The notes under the pieces: generated by a model | What the model was told of the DNA's origin: nothing | Databases searched by the model: none | Seen by the model: the letters and a program-made list of their open reading frames with translations, nothing else | Shown here: piece by piece, positions 11,646 to 24,830 of the stretch | How the letters are laid out: every line of letters begins with the position of its first letter | How positions within the stretch are numbered: the first letter of the stretch is position 1 | Translations under genes and position numbers: made by a program | Origin: Sanguinoderma infundibulare | Lineage: Eukaryota > Basidiomycota > Agaricomycetes > Polyporales > Polyporaceae | Assembly (NCBI GenBank): GCA_032821775.1 | Contig: JAVLRN010000003.1 | Coordinates: forward strand, 3,720,001-3,784,000 | DNA: 64,000 nt | Direction of reading: 5' to 3'

Positions 11646-12067
11646 TGAAGTGGCGTTCGATGTCGAAGTTGTGAGTCGTTCGATTATTCGACCTTCTCTG
11701 TGTTAGAGCCGCTAAATTTGAAAACAATGCGAGTCAGAACGCATTCTATTGTTCCACCAAAGCAGTTGTTGGGTTCGCTTCCGGGCCATAGCTCGTTACA
11801 AGCTTGCGCGCTTAGCGCGTCTGAGAGCATTGCAACTCTCTCCTCCACCTCCACCACAACTTCGACCACCCAGACCTTTCTGCATCTGTCGCTCTAAGAT
11901 ACTCGTAGTCTCTGGGACAGTCTCCGACTCAGTACTCAGAGTTCCTTCCGTGAGCAAGCCATCAAGCCAGGTTTGTTCGTGCCTCTTCCCAACCACCAAG
12001 CGGCTGACTCTGATAGGTCTGTTGCCTCAGCATCATAGTATCCGTCCCCTTCCACTCCGATAACACA
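11646..12067. other. Intergenic, upstream of F-box-like copy 3
   Basis: No gene is seen. It should contain the promoter of copy 3 (start 12068). A CT-rich and ACC/ACT-rich tract lies at 11835-11880. Confidence 0.4.
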
Positions 12068-13345
12068 ATGGGCCAGAACTGGCATTTGTGAGTGCATACG
12101 TTCACGCAACCGGTGCCAAACCATTAATTCGAGCTTTCCTCCCTGTTCCGCAGACTCAATATTGACCGCCAGGAGAAGGGCCTAGCAAGCGGCGCGAAGC
12201 TTAGAGAATTGCTTTTCGACAACATGAACTATCTTTACAAAGCCCTTCGAGTCCCATGTCTGCCAAAGTACGCTCTCATCTGTTTTGCATATTAGAACCT
12301 AGGCACGGTCTGTCTAACCACCGCGCACAACACCAGGGACGTGGACAACTGGCTGTCTCATGGACCCTCCATCTCGCAACCTGGACCCATAGGCAGGCTC
12401 TCGACGGAGGTAGTGGACTTGATCTTCGAAGCGGTCATGGCCGATAGCGAACGGAAGCCCGTCGGGAGCCTGATCGCATGCATCTACTTCGCCGTCGGGT
12501 GCAAACGCCTGCTCTCCATCGGTAAACGCCACATCCTGCGCACCCTCATTCCGCTCTATGCTCGCGCTGCAGACTGCCGTCTCGTCTGTCTTGGAGAGTA
12601 CGCCGGCGCGGACGATCAGGCACCGCCCGGTATGCTCACGGCCGCCGAGCTACAAAAGATCAAGAAGACCGAAATTCCATACGAGGGGCAGAACTTCAGC
12701 AAAAAGGAGAAGAACAGGCGCGCTAAGATCATCGCGGCGCGGTGCCTCTACCACCACGCCGTAGAGCTGTACAGCGACTGCCGCAGGGCGATGTGGTCGC
12801 GAGTCCGTAAACCCTTGGACGATGCGCTAGGCAAGCACATCCACATTGCCCGCGCCCAGCTGCGGAAGAATCCCGACCCGCTGCGCTCCCTCGAGGTCGA
12901 CATGATTGCCACGCTGAGCTGGTTCGACTACTCCTCGGGGCCTGAACGCCCAGAAGGCCCGAACGTCCTCTGGAACATGTCGAAGGGTGAATACGTCCGT
13001 GAGGACGCGCTCGCTGCCCTTGGGGGTGACGATGACGATGACGAGGACAAGGACAAGGACGACTGGTGGTGTGAGCACGAGGAGCGCGTCCGCGTGACGC
13101 TCGTGCACGCGCTTCTATCACGGATCTGCTACTCGCCAGACTCGAGTATCTCGATGGCATGTGGCAAGCAGTACCGCGACGCGCTTGTGAAGGGGCCGTG
13201 GGCTGGAGATAGGTTTCGTATCTCGAGCGCGACGGACGTGCCGCCGCTGAAGCCAGGCATGAAGTGGAGAGACGTAACGGAGGGGGTTAACGTGCTGTTG
13301 CGGCATCTGTGGGAGTGCGACGAGGACGATCTCGGCTCAGAATAG
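12068..13345 (+). CDS. F-box-like family protein, copy 3
   Basis: Intact three-exon member: exon 1 12068-12087 (MGQNWHL, 20 bases), exon 2 12154-12267 (LNIDRQEKG to RVPCLPK), exon 3 12337-13345. Splice phases are the same as in copies 1 and 2. Exon 3 encodes DVDNWLSHGPSISQPGPIG, an F-box-like LSTEVVDLIFEAVM, CKRLLSIGKRHILRTLI, GEYAGADDQAPPGMLTA, LWNMSKGEYVREDA, an acidic insert rich in D and K, RICYSPDSS, VKGPWAGDRF and WRDVTEGVNVLL, ending in DEDDLGSE. The conserved GPWAGDRF and RDVTE blocks are diagnostic of the local family. It lies in the opposite orientation to copies 1 and 2. Function unknown. Confidence 0.8.
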
Positions 13346-13605
13346 GATACTAGCAGTGGACAGGAATCCGAGTAGGAGTATTTGGATTTCAGGGCGTGTT
13401 GTTGATTTGTTCCGAGTATTCATGCATGTGGACTTTGGTATGATACGCTGATTTGGATTTGATCATGGCGGTGTGATTTTCAGTTCAGTATGTCTTTGTC
13501 TGGAGTTCGTGAGTTATATAGATTTCAAAGCCTCGATAGCATACTTGACCATTACGGACTTTGGAGGAGAGATAGATGTCTCTCAGCCCGCGCCAATGGA
13601 CTCAG

Positions 13606-13870
13606 GCCTCCGGAGAGCGCGGGTCGGGTCGGACATCTGGCCCGACAACGCGCTCAACGCACACGACGACGTCGACAGCTGAGAGTGCTCAGCCTCGAAC
13701 GCCTTCTCCCGCTTCAGTCGTCACTCTTTCGTCCAACGATGCTTCTGAAGGCCACGTTCCGACACTGCACAGCCAGACGCAAAACATTATTTACATTCTG
13801 AGTCAGTCATAATGTTGGTGCTCGTGAGTCCTCAGCTTGTCCGCTCTGAATGATTTCTGAAACTGCTGCA
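13606..13870. repeat. Diverged duplicated block, copy B
   Basis: Partner of 10474-10750 in the same orientation. Both copies share the intron-like tract gtgagtcctcag followed by a TTTCT-rich stretch and then ctgct. After that point the sequences diverge into unrelated pseudogenes. Confidence 0.55.
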
Positions 13871-13984
13871 GCTCCGCATATCTGTCGCCTGCACACCTTA
13901 GTAATCGTAGGCATTCTTGCGCGATACGCCAGACTCCGGTGCCCCACTTGATAACTGGCGAGGCCTTGCGCGGACACTGCTGAG

Positions 13985-14703
13985 GGCCGGACGAAGAGAA
14001 TGGATCGTTTGGTGTTTTGTGATAAGATGGACAAGGGCTTTCACGTACGTCGCCATTAGGTCTTTGTGCAATTCCCGAACGTTCTGGCTCGAACCCATGT
14101 CAGTGGTACGAGTTTGGGTCGTACGACAGAACAGCAGCATAGAGATGCGCTGCAGCGGCCTGCGGGTATGTTTCGTCTTACGTGCTCGAACCGTGTCCGG
14201 CATACGATCCTTTTCTCTGCCTTCCGGGAATTACCGTGCGCACATTTCTCTGCACACAAAGACGGCACACTGCACCGCACAGATATTCTCCCTGCATTGT
14301 AGGAACCTCCGGAAGACCTGTCGATATCCCACAAATGCTCTCGTCTGACGTGCGGTATCCCCGTCCCGAATGACGCAGACTGTGTCCACCTTCGTCTTGT
14401 TCGGCCCACTAACAGTGTACCTTTACTTCGGCTACCCGCGAAAGACGACGTCAGACTCTCCGCGGGTTGGCCTCCAGACGTACTGATCATCCGGAAGGAT
14501 ATCTTCTGGTACGCGATCCTCATACGTCTTTAGCTTTCACGCGATCTACTTTCCGGTGATGCTGCTCAGGATTCCACTCTCGATGCGGCTGCTTGTACAC
14601 GCACCGCATCAAACCCCCGACCGCGCGAAGATGTGCAAGTCATTTGAGGACATGGCGGACTCCATCAAGGCGATCGACGAATTCGACGTCGGTGTCGTCT
14701 AGT
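13985..14703 (+). pseudogene. Methionyl-tRNA synthetase (mitochondrial/bacterial type) relic
   Basis: The fragments follow the order of class I MetRS. First FCDKMDKGFH, then RTTEQQHRDALQ (family: RTTE..HRDAVQ), then SRLTCGIPVPND (family: SRL.WGIPVPND), then VYLYFGYP. GWPPDVLIIRKDIFW follows (family: GWP.DV.VIGKDI), then FHAIYFPVMLL, and finally KMCKSFEDMADSIKAIDEFD, where KMCKS stands for the catalytic KMSKS. Frames shift several times and stops intervene. No HIGH motif is found upstream. The pattern fits the organellar enzyme more than the cytosolic one. A functional gene must lie elsewhere in the genome. Confidence 0.78.
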
Positions 14704-16604
14704 GCGCTCAAGCACGACCGGTCGGACCCCGGTTCGGGTCTTCTACATTGGCGTCAGAGGACGACTCGGATTGAATCTGGGGGTGGGAGAGTAGAGTCTG
14801 TATCAGTTGAATACTGATATTCATCCTAGCTCTGGAACCTCGAACGCAACCACATCTCCGCGTTCGAGGTCGTCACCAACTGATGGTGCGCGAGCGGCGC
14901 GATCCTCAGCAAGGGGACCATGGTGAGTCATTGAACCACTTGCTCCTCTACTAGGTGCTCGTTCATTGACATCGATCTGAACCCGTTCACGTGTAGATCG
15001 CCCGGACGTACTCTCCAAGATGGTGAGTACTCGACTATATTCGCTGCTTTTTGTGCCGTCAGCATTGTTTATGCCATAGCGGCGTTGATCCTCCTCGAAA
15101 ACAGGAAGCAGCGACAGCTTTCTTCCACAGCGTCAGCTGCTCAAGACAAACCTCCCATGCCTTGTTCTAACTCATAACTCTGTCCGTCGCATGCTGTTCC
15201 TGGCGACCGTCTCGGCAACTTCACTGTGCCGACTGCCTCTGGCCCTCCAGTTGCTCGGACTTCCGGCAAGCCCTTATCAGCAGGCGCCGGTGGTGCAAAC
15301 CCCTTCTACGAGAGGATGACTTACATTTGATACTCACGGAGCCGTACCTGATAGACTGGTGTTTCCGAAAGTCGGTACGTGACTAGCCTTTTCGCTTTTG
15401 CCTCCTTCTTGGCTGAGACCAACCATAGTCCCCATGATGCCAATTGAGTTGCCTTATCGGGAACCAAGTTGTGGGCCCCATCTTGTGTCAGCATATGTAT
15501 CCCACGTCCTTGTACGCTCGATCGTCCCTGAACACGAACTCTTATCTCAATATCTCGCTTTTTTCGACGGACCTTAACCCCGAGATGTTTCGTCACTTGC
15601 GATCTTCTGGAAATTATCAAACGGCTTGATGCTTCCCATCCGAGGACCTCGTCGCTTATCTCGTGGCCGTTTGACCGAGCCCACTGAGGAGTGCCTGAGA
15701 AGGCACAATCAATGATAATTACAAGGCGTCCAATACGTCACGATGGCCGTCCTAACGCGTCTGGCGTTCGACCGTTGTGGCGGCAGCGGCGGCGGGGCGA
15801 AGAGCGGGCCTACCTATCCGAGTCTCCTTCCTGCCTTCCTGTTACATCTTGTGACTCGTACACGTTGCGAATGATGAAGCCGAGCTACTCGTTGGCCAGG
15901 AGGCCACCGGTACGAATCATGCTCCTCAAGGCGGACGTAAGCGTCTTCAATCGTAATGTCGGTCCAGCGGCTCATCTAGGTCCGACACACTGCTCTCGCG
16001 CGACATATTTTCAAAGTGATCATCGAACAGTGAGTGCAGGCACGAGAATGCGATGTGCAAGTGAAAAGGTGCAAGTCAAGGCCTCGACCGAGAAGACCAC
16101 GTCGAAACCTATCTTTGGCGTCTATCAAGTGATTCTTTGGCCTTAACCACTTCGTCCTGCGATGGTCACGACGCCATCGAGGTCTGCCAGTGGCGACTAC
16201 CGAAGTCATTCATCTCTAACTCCACTTCCGAACACTCAACTTTCCCCAAGACCGCTTAGCGGAAAAAACAACGGCATATTCGAAGGCCAACGCTCAGGAT
16301 GAAAACCGAGGCTTGGCAATGATCGCACCCGGAAAACATGGCCCCAAACGATTGTTGTATTCCATTTAAATTATCGAAGCGTATCCGAGCAAAACTATCC
16401 AATAGACAGTTCCAGCCGCTCCCCCACTGTCCATGAACCGTCCCACTGACCGTGAAATAGCGGCGTGAGATGTGAGAACGGTCGGTCGCGAAGCTGCCAA
16501 AGCTGTCTACTACTGAAACTGAAAGAGCCGTTTGTAGAAATCCTTTGTGCTGACAGTCCAGCTACTGTGAGTTAGTCACCAAGCGGACCGTGTTAGAGAT
16601 GAAA
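14704..16604. other. Gene-poor, probably decayed sequence
   Basis: No protein family is recognised. Frames of up to 151 codons exist (15691-16146) with arginine/serine-rich, non-conserved composition. The region right after the MetRS relic may hold more of its eroded 3' end. Confidence 0.4.
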
Positions 16605-17515
16605 TTAGAAGTGGGGCGGAGGCGGGGGAGGGGGAGAGGGCTTGGGCGGTGGAGGAGCCGCCTCACGAGCCGCGTGCGGCGGCGGGGGAGGGGGCGGGGA
16701 AGGCTTGGGCGGCAGAGGAGCCTGCTTGGGAGGGGGAGGGGCCGCCTCACGCGCCGTGTGGGGAGGAGCCAGCGGGGGAGGAGCCAGCTTGGGCGGAGGA
16801 GGAGCCGGCGGGGGAGGAGCCGGCTTGGGCGGAGGAGGAGCCGGCTTAGGCGGCGGCGGAGCAGCCTCACGAGCTGCATGTGGGGCCGGCGGCGGAGGAG
16901 AGGGCTTAGGCGGCTGCGGGGAAGGCTTGGGAGGGGGAGGAGGCGGCGATTGCTTCGGCGGAGGAGGAGCCACCTCACGCACCGCATGCGGAGGAGGCGG
17001 GTGCGGGGGCGGGGGAGAAGGCTTGGGCGGGGGAGGTGCCGCCTCACGAACCATGTGCGGGGGCGGTGGAGGATGGGGAGGAGGGGGAGAGGGCTTAGGC
17101 GGAGGAGGAGCAGGCTTAGGCGGGGGCGGAGCAGCCTCGCGGGCCGCATGAGGCGGTGGCGGGGACGGCTTCGGAGGAGGTGGGGCCTGCTTCGGCGGGG
17201 GAGGAGCAGCCTCACGCACCGCGTGGGGAGGCGGTGGGGGAGGAGCCGGCTTGGGCGGAGGAGGAGGAGAGGGCTTAGGCGGGGGAGGAGCCGCCTCCCG
17301 AACCACGTGGGGGGGAGGGGGAGGGGACGGCTTCGGCGGCAGAGGAGCGACAGCCGCAAGCGCACTGCAGAACAAGAGGATACACGAATCAGCATGGGCC
17401 GTACAGTAAGACAAACACAAGCGAACACTTACGCGTTCTCACCAGCCGCGAGCGGAAGGCCGTACCCGCTCATGGCGAGGGCCACAAGGGCATACAAGAT
17501 GGTTGCGGAACACAT
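16605..17515 (-). CDS. Secreted proline-rich repeat protein
   Basis: Two exons. Exon 1 (17433-17515) encodes a signal peptide, MCSATILYALVALAMSGYG, with likely cleavage after LPLAAG. Exon 2 (17364 to 16605) is one long Pro/Lys/Ala tract. It contains eight degenerate repeats that each begin with an H[AVMT][AV]RE[AV]A element followed by PPPPK blocks of varying length, and it ends in PPPHF. No Cys and no globular domain follow the signal. The splice is phase 2 and conserves the frame. The composition resembles cell-wall extensin-like or adhesive proteins. An alternative is a repetitive secreted precursor cut at the R-E-A sites. A TATA box lies upstream. Long plus-strand frames over the same bases are composition shadows. 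Confidence 0.78.
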
Positions 17516-17620
17516 CTTGAGTGCAGTGTTCTGACTGAAGGATGGGTGGTTTTTGAGCTCTGTAGAAGTGGTAGTCGTGCAACGCCCGGGGGTTGGAATT
17601 CGACCGAACGAGTGGCACCT

Positions 17621-17628
17621 CTTTTATA
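17621..17628 (-). promoter_or_regulatory. TATA box of the proline-rich protein gene
   Basis: The minus strand reads TATAAAAG about 106 bases before the start codon at 17515. Confidence 0.55.
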
Positions 17629-19959
17629 CTAGTAGGCGAATGGCATCCAAGCTCGAAGTCGACGCTCTGCAGCCATAACTTACGTTATGACGGTAATGGT
17701 CCAGATGACTCTCGGGTCGGGCCCCAACGATGTTTGCCATCCGCAGCACGCCCTTCTCTCGTTCCCTGATGTACGGCCGGCAGTGAACATGTTTCAGCCT
17801 TCCATCATCACGATCTGACGGACGGCAGAACTTTGGGGTCCGACTAAGAATACACGTACGCGTAAGGACATTTCAGGGTCTCGTTACACCTGGAACCACC
17901 AACTGAACGTTTGCGTTCAGGAATCAACTATGAGGGACATACGCATACGATTCGACCGTGGAGCCGGGCATTGAGACCATCTGAACGAGAGCTTGTAGGC
18001 TATCTCACTCGTAGAGCGGCTGCGTTGGATAGTACACCCGCAGGTCAGCAATTCGCCATCACTCGAGGCTTTGGCGCCTTCATCCTTGCGTGACTTTTCC
18101 GAACAGCGCACTACTTACCTCGAGGCTCGCACAGTAAGGCGATCGATCCGTACTAGTAGAGAAGAACTCCGAAGGTTCGCAAGTACACCATCAGTTCTTG
18201 AAAATGAAATTGGATGGATGTACGCTCACTAGTGGACATACGATCGTCGGGCGACCGGAGTGCAACGCGTGCCGCAGCACGTCAAGTACGACCAAACGTG
18301 CATAGCGTATTGCCGCCTATCAATCCTGCAGCTGCGCATTGATCGGAGAGCACAAATGTCCAAGCACGGCTGCTCGAGGACGTGCTCGAACACGTCTCGA
18401 AGCGTTTCTTGAAACCTTTGAAGTACTTTAGGGGACGAAGATCGTCTTCTGGTACTGCCTGCACGGCGGTCGCGTCCACGTCCACGTTCATGTCTGGGAG
18501 CGAGGAGTCGGATATTAAGGGGCAATGGCGAAGAAATTGGCGTCGGACTCGGAGATGGATGAGTGGTAATCTAGAATCCACGGAGCATCGACGAGACCTT
18601 GAGATGACGCAATATCGGTGGCGGATGGTCCACACAGCGGGTACCTACATACATACTTAGAAGTGAGGAAGAGCTGACGAGAGGGCCTGTGACTTTGGTG
18701 CAAGCAGGACGAGCCGAAGTCGCCATTCTCGTTGACGGTGACAAACACCTCGGTATGCGCATGGCGCTCCAACTGGCTCCAACATGCGCATGTGGTCACA
18801 CGTTAGGTCGCGGGCAAAGCGATCATTCTGCAAGGCAAAGGCAATCTTAACGGAGTGGAAGCCGCAGCAGGACAAATACTTACAAAAGTATCCATTGCGA
18901 CCGCAGTGTTTCCCAATCCCATATTATGGACTCGCGCGGCGAAGTACCTGGAAGTACGTCAGGAGGTAACCGGAGACATACCCCCTTTCATACACCAGCC
19001 ATCAGTTCACCATTCAGAGTAGGCATACTTCCACGGGGCTGACCTTATACAGCTCCGCGGGGTATGTGGCAGCCAATATAGCTTCCCCTGGAGTCCTTTA
19101 ATACCGCGTCAAGACGCGTGACTCGAAATTCGCAACATTTCGGATGATGCTGATGTTCTGCTTGGAGAAATAGGCGGGTTTAACCCAAGTACTTGATGAC
19201 GTATGGGACAAGTGCATTCCCGACTTTGTCGGAGTTGATCCTCGAGTCGCAACCGGTGTGACCCCCATCTCCAGCCTGAGACCGCCGTGGTCACGAAAGA
19301 TGCCAATTCGTACTTATGTTATACCATTTGGCGATGGTGCAGGTAGACGTCGACTAAGGCATCCAGTCATGATGGTTGATAAATTTCTCTCGAGATATGA
19401 GAATGCAGTCCCGGGATTCGACAGCAGCCAGATGGCGGTCACAGTTTGAGTCTAGAACTGAGAGGTGCTCATGCCTTTTTGGGCACCTGACAGCTTCCAG
19501 CCAATGGGAGCCTTGGGTCCGACCGGGACGGTGACTGGTCAATTTCTCCTCAACCTTGCTCAACTCGTGTGATCACCGACTCACGTAGTACATGCACTAC
19601 AGCATGGCTGTCTGTTTTCTCTAGCGTCGAGTCCTCAGCACACCATAACGGCCTGTGGCACGGACATTCATATTACATCGGACTCGGATCACGTCTCCTC
19701 CCTCTTCCACTGCCACCTCTTCATGCGCGCAAATCCTGGGACCGTTCTATAGTTCGGTCGAGGCATTACCGCTCCTGGATGGCGACATGGGGTCAATCAC
19801 TCTCGCACTTGCGCAGGTGCACGATCACATTACTGATTCAATAGTCGTCGCTACTCACACTCGCTGTCGGTAACATGACCTCACCAGGTCCATACTGTTC
19901 AGTGTACAGTCATGCCAGCAGTGAAGGAGACCTCAGGCTCAATTGCCGCCCCACGCACA
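17629..19959. other. Long gene-poor stretch
   Basis: More than 2.3 kb without a recognisable gene. Frames stay under 120 codons on either strand and overlap antisense. It may include the lost 5' exons of the fourth F-box-like copy, since only its exon 3 is recognisable further right. Confidence 0.4.
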
Positions 19960-21479
19960 TGTAGGGCTTCTACACGGCCGACTGCTGTCTCGTCTGTCTT
20001 GGCGACTATACGGATGCACAAGACCAAGCGCCGCCCGTTGTGCTGTCGGAGGCCGCAACCACCAAGATCCGGAGGCGACCTGAATGTAAGGATGTCAACA
20101 ACCCAGACGAGTGACACCTCTACCAGCTCGCCTCAGATTCTATTATGTAAGCGAGTACATCTTGTGCTCGCGTCCGAGGTCTCTCCCGTCTTGTGATGTC
20201 TGATACTGTACAATGTGTTTTAGAGTCTTGTTTACCCATATATTTAGTACCGCTCGCGGCACGTTGTTCCTCACGTGTTTGCATCAGCATTCAAACGCGA
20301 CCATTTTCCCCACTCTCGCTCTTCTCGCCGCGTGCCCCCGTTTGTCCCACTACCTCGAGCTTGATATGATCGACACCCTCGGCGGAACTGGCCTCTACCA
20401 GACATACCCTTGGGGTTCGGGCTTGCTCTGCAACTTGTCGAAGGGCGAGTACTCTGGAAAAACCTCCCCAGGCTAATTTGATGAAAGTACCACTAAAAAG
20501 TTGGAATTAGTTGGAATTAGTTGGAATTAGTTTTGCATTAGTGGCATTAGGGACATTAGCTCTAAATTAGACAGGTCTCCATTTTTTTTAGAAGTATTAG
20601 GGACAAAGTAGCACTACATTAGTGCTACTCTGTGCCTAATAGTACTGTAGTACTACATTATCCCTAATCCTTCCTAATGGTTGCTAACACAGGACTACAG
20701 GTTTATTGGGCTGTCCAGAACTTGCACACACCACATAGAAGATAGACATGAAAAGGGTATATTGAGCATAACTAATACATTGCTGTAGCTATATACTAGC
20801 AAGCAGGTAACAAACAGTGACAACCGTGAGCAACAGCGAGCAAGAACAATGTAGTTAGCAACATCCACGCTGGTCAGAAGGTGCAAGACAAACAAGGTGG
20901 CCATCCCCTGTTCGCCTCCCCCGGAAGCACCCAAAACTTGCAGAGCCCAACCCTGAAAAAGCAACAAGTTCAGTGAGCACGAGTCCTACTGAGCAGACTC
21001 AGACAGAATGCGACCAGCGCATGATACCGTCTACGTCTTCCCCCCCGAGTCCAGCGACCATCTTCCTGTCCATCTTCATATTCAGCGTCCATAATCGCAC
21101 CATGTCCGTATTTGGGTCGGTATCTGAGTCTGCGTTGCCATCTTCGACCGGAGGCGGGGGTATGTCGGCGACGAGGTGTCCCCAGAGGCGGCCCACGAGT
21201 TCATCACTGCGGACGCCGGAAGACATCCGCCGTGACTGTGCTACGCCAGTGCTGAGGATGGGAGGGGCCGAGGAGATGGAGTGAGGTGGGAGCTTACCTT
21301 GCGAGTTGGGAGGGCGAAGCTCGCTCGCTGGGGACGGCGAGTTTCCGCATGGAAGGTGTCCTAGGAGAGGGTGGTTTCGAGGGCTCAGAGTCAGATGGCG
21401 CCAACTCCTCAGCCAACCACACACAAATGATGATCAAACGCACCCAGCCTTGCCGTCCATCGTCACATACTCTGCCGAC

Positions 21480-22412
21480 GTCGAGCATGCAAGCTTCTGC
21501 ATCTGCCTCCCGTACTCGTCCGGCACGTCTCTTGAGGAATGCGGCAGCTTCCTACATGCGGAAGGTTGCATGGCTTCAACGACTCGATCCCTTTTCGGGG
21601 AGCGTTGGGGCCCGGGGCTCGGGGACTCACCATACATGAAGACATACTCTGCTTTATCCGGTCAGGAAGCGGAGGCACCCCGCACGATATCGCACGTGAA
21701 GCACCGCATCCACCAAGTGTGCCGCAGCGATCGTACAGTCCCCACAACGCACAACGCCCAAATCGCCCAACATCCACAGAAGGTCAGCGCATGCACGGAG
21801 ACAGGACTGACCAGCCAACCAGCCAAAGCAGGCGGCTAGCCAGGAATAGAGAGCACTCACGTCCGTCTCACACAGCGCCCACAAGATGTTCTCGTCAAAA
21901 CTCGGCTCGACGAGCGTCGCCATGTCCGCCGCGCTCGCCGCCGCCGGAGTCTCCCTGTCCCCGACAACACTCGCAGCCTCGTACTCCGCGCTCACCCGCG
22001 GCGGTACATAGCCGTGGCCCAGTTCGCTCTGCATCCCCATCGCCATCGCCATGCCCAGCCCTTCTCCTCCACCACCTCCACCACCTCCTGCACCCACACC
22101 CGCGCCGATCCTGACCATCGAGCCCAAGCCCGTGCTCTCCGCCCACCTGCCGGGGCTGGTCCCAGACCCCGAGGCGGGGGCAAGCGAGGAGGCGGGGGCA
22201 AGCGAGGAGGCGGGGGCAAGCGAGGAGGCGGGGGCAAGCAAGGGGCGCGATGTGCTCTCCGCGCTCAAGCGGCGGTGGGGCAACGCGGGCTTGGCAATCT
22301 TGGTGGGTGTCGGCGGGGCGTTGTCTTCTAGGTGCTGTGATGGGGGGTAGGGGGATTCCGAGGGGGGCATGCAGTGCTGCCTGCGCCCGGCGCCGTGCCC
22401 ATGACCGTTCAA
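21480..22412 (-). pseudogene. Captured fragment of an F-BAR-domain protein (Rho-GAP type)
   Basis: On the minus strand, a low-complexity N terminus with a repeated SLAPAS unit leads into SFDENILWALCETD. After an intron comes DRIKQSMSSC, and after another intron EAAAFLKRRA, then in a shifted frame DEYGRQMQKLACSTS and TMDGKAG. This is the order of the FCH/F-BAR start in fungal Rgd1/Rga-like proteins (..LLDRIKQS..., ..IEDEYGRQMQKLARST..). A frameshift lies in the third exon, and nothing recognisable of the remaining F-BAR or GAP domain follows. It sits inside the TIR element, so it is a transduplicated fragment. Confidence 0.68.
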
Positions 22413-22459
22413 GTTGGAGTTGAAGTTGGTGCTGCTGGTGGGCCTTCACACGCGTCTTC

Positions 22460-22650
22460 GCCTTCCAACCTTCTCGACCTCCTCGTCATCGTCGCTCCCG
22501 AACACGCTGTATATTGCGTCGCCCTTCCCGTTCTTTCGTCTCCGCTTCCTCTTGTAAGGGTTCTCGAAGAGCTCTCGTTCCGCGCGTGCGTCGGGGTCAT
22601 TGTCGTCAAAGTTGGGCTCGTCGACATCAGAGACAGGAGAGGAGTCAGAG
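22460..22650 (-). pseudogene. Captured fragment resembling the N terminus of a TFIP11/Ntr1-like splicing factor
   Basis: The minus strand encodes an acidic-then-basic segment: DEPNFDDNDPDARAERELF, NPYKRKRRRKNGK and DAIYSVFGSDDDEE. This resembles the TIP_N region of fungal TFIP11/Ntr1 proteins, which precedes their G-patch. It has no start context of its own, an upstream in-frame stop and a stop after RRRRV. It lies between the F-BAR and H2A fragments. The family call rests on composition plus the YGVFG-like motif and is the least certain of the three. Confidence 0.48.
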
Positions 22651-22939
22651 TCGTCCTTCTAGGAACCGTCATTTCCGTCGACCAATGGTAAGAGTGTGGA
22701 ACAGAGTAGAAGGAGAAGAGTGGGGACTATATGCGAGCCGTGGAAGATGAGGCGACGAGATGACGTGGCAACGTTGAAGTGTCAGACACTGGGCGCCACA
22801 GTCACAGCCACATCCAGCGTCTAACACTTGAACTTGTCTCGCCACGTCGCCCCTTCGCCCTCGTCCAACACACATCCCTCTCCTGTTCCATCACCATGCT
22901 CACGTCCTTCCTCAAATCAAGCATTTCTAACAAGCAAAT

Positions 22940-24300
<1,361 letters not shown>

Positions 24301-24830
24301 AGCCAAATTAGATCAAATTAGATCAAATTAGATTCATAGTAGCTCTATTAGATCATTAGTTGTACTAAATACATTGAATTTGCTTGGGAGGGTTTTCCTG
24401 ATGTATGTCTGTGACGACACACTCCTCCCGGTGTCAGCGGTGGGCGTGGGTGGGAGTCCGTGTGCCTCATGCATATGTTGCTGGCGCGCATTTACTACTC
24501 GCCACACGCGAGCATCATGGACGGGCTGTGCAGGGACGAATACACTGACAGGTTCGCAAAGGGACCGTGGGCGGGCGATTGGTTCTACATTACGATTGCG
24601 GAGGAGATGCTGGGACCGAAGGCAGGCGCGGGGTGGGTGGAATGGAGGGATGTGACGGAAGAGGTAAATGGGCTATTATGCCAGTTGTGGAGGTCTATCG
24701 TGGGCTATCATTCTCTGATGAGGAGACCAGACCGGCGGCGAAAGCTACAAGAATGAGGATTGCGAGGACAGCGAGGAGTGTGGGGAGATCGGGTCCTATG
24801 ATGATACTGAGGAGTACCAGGGCAACGTGG

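Noticed and set aside
16590..17534. Long plus-strand frames (Arg-rich and Gly-rich) over the proline-rich gene
   Set aside because: They are antisense shadows of a GC-biased repeat. Only the minus strand has a signal peptide and a phase-consistent intron.
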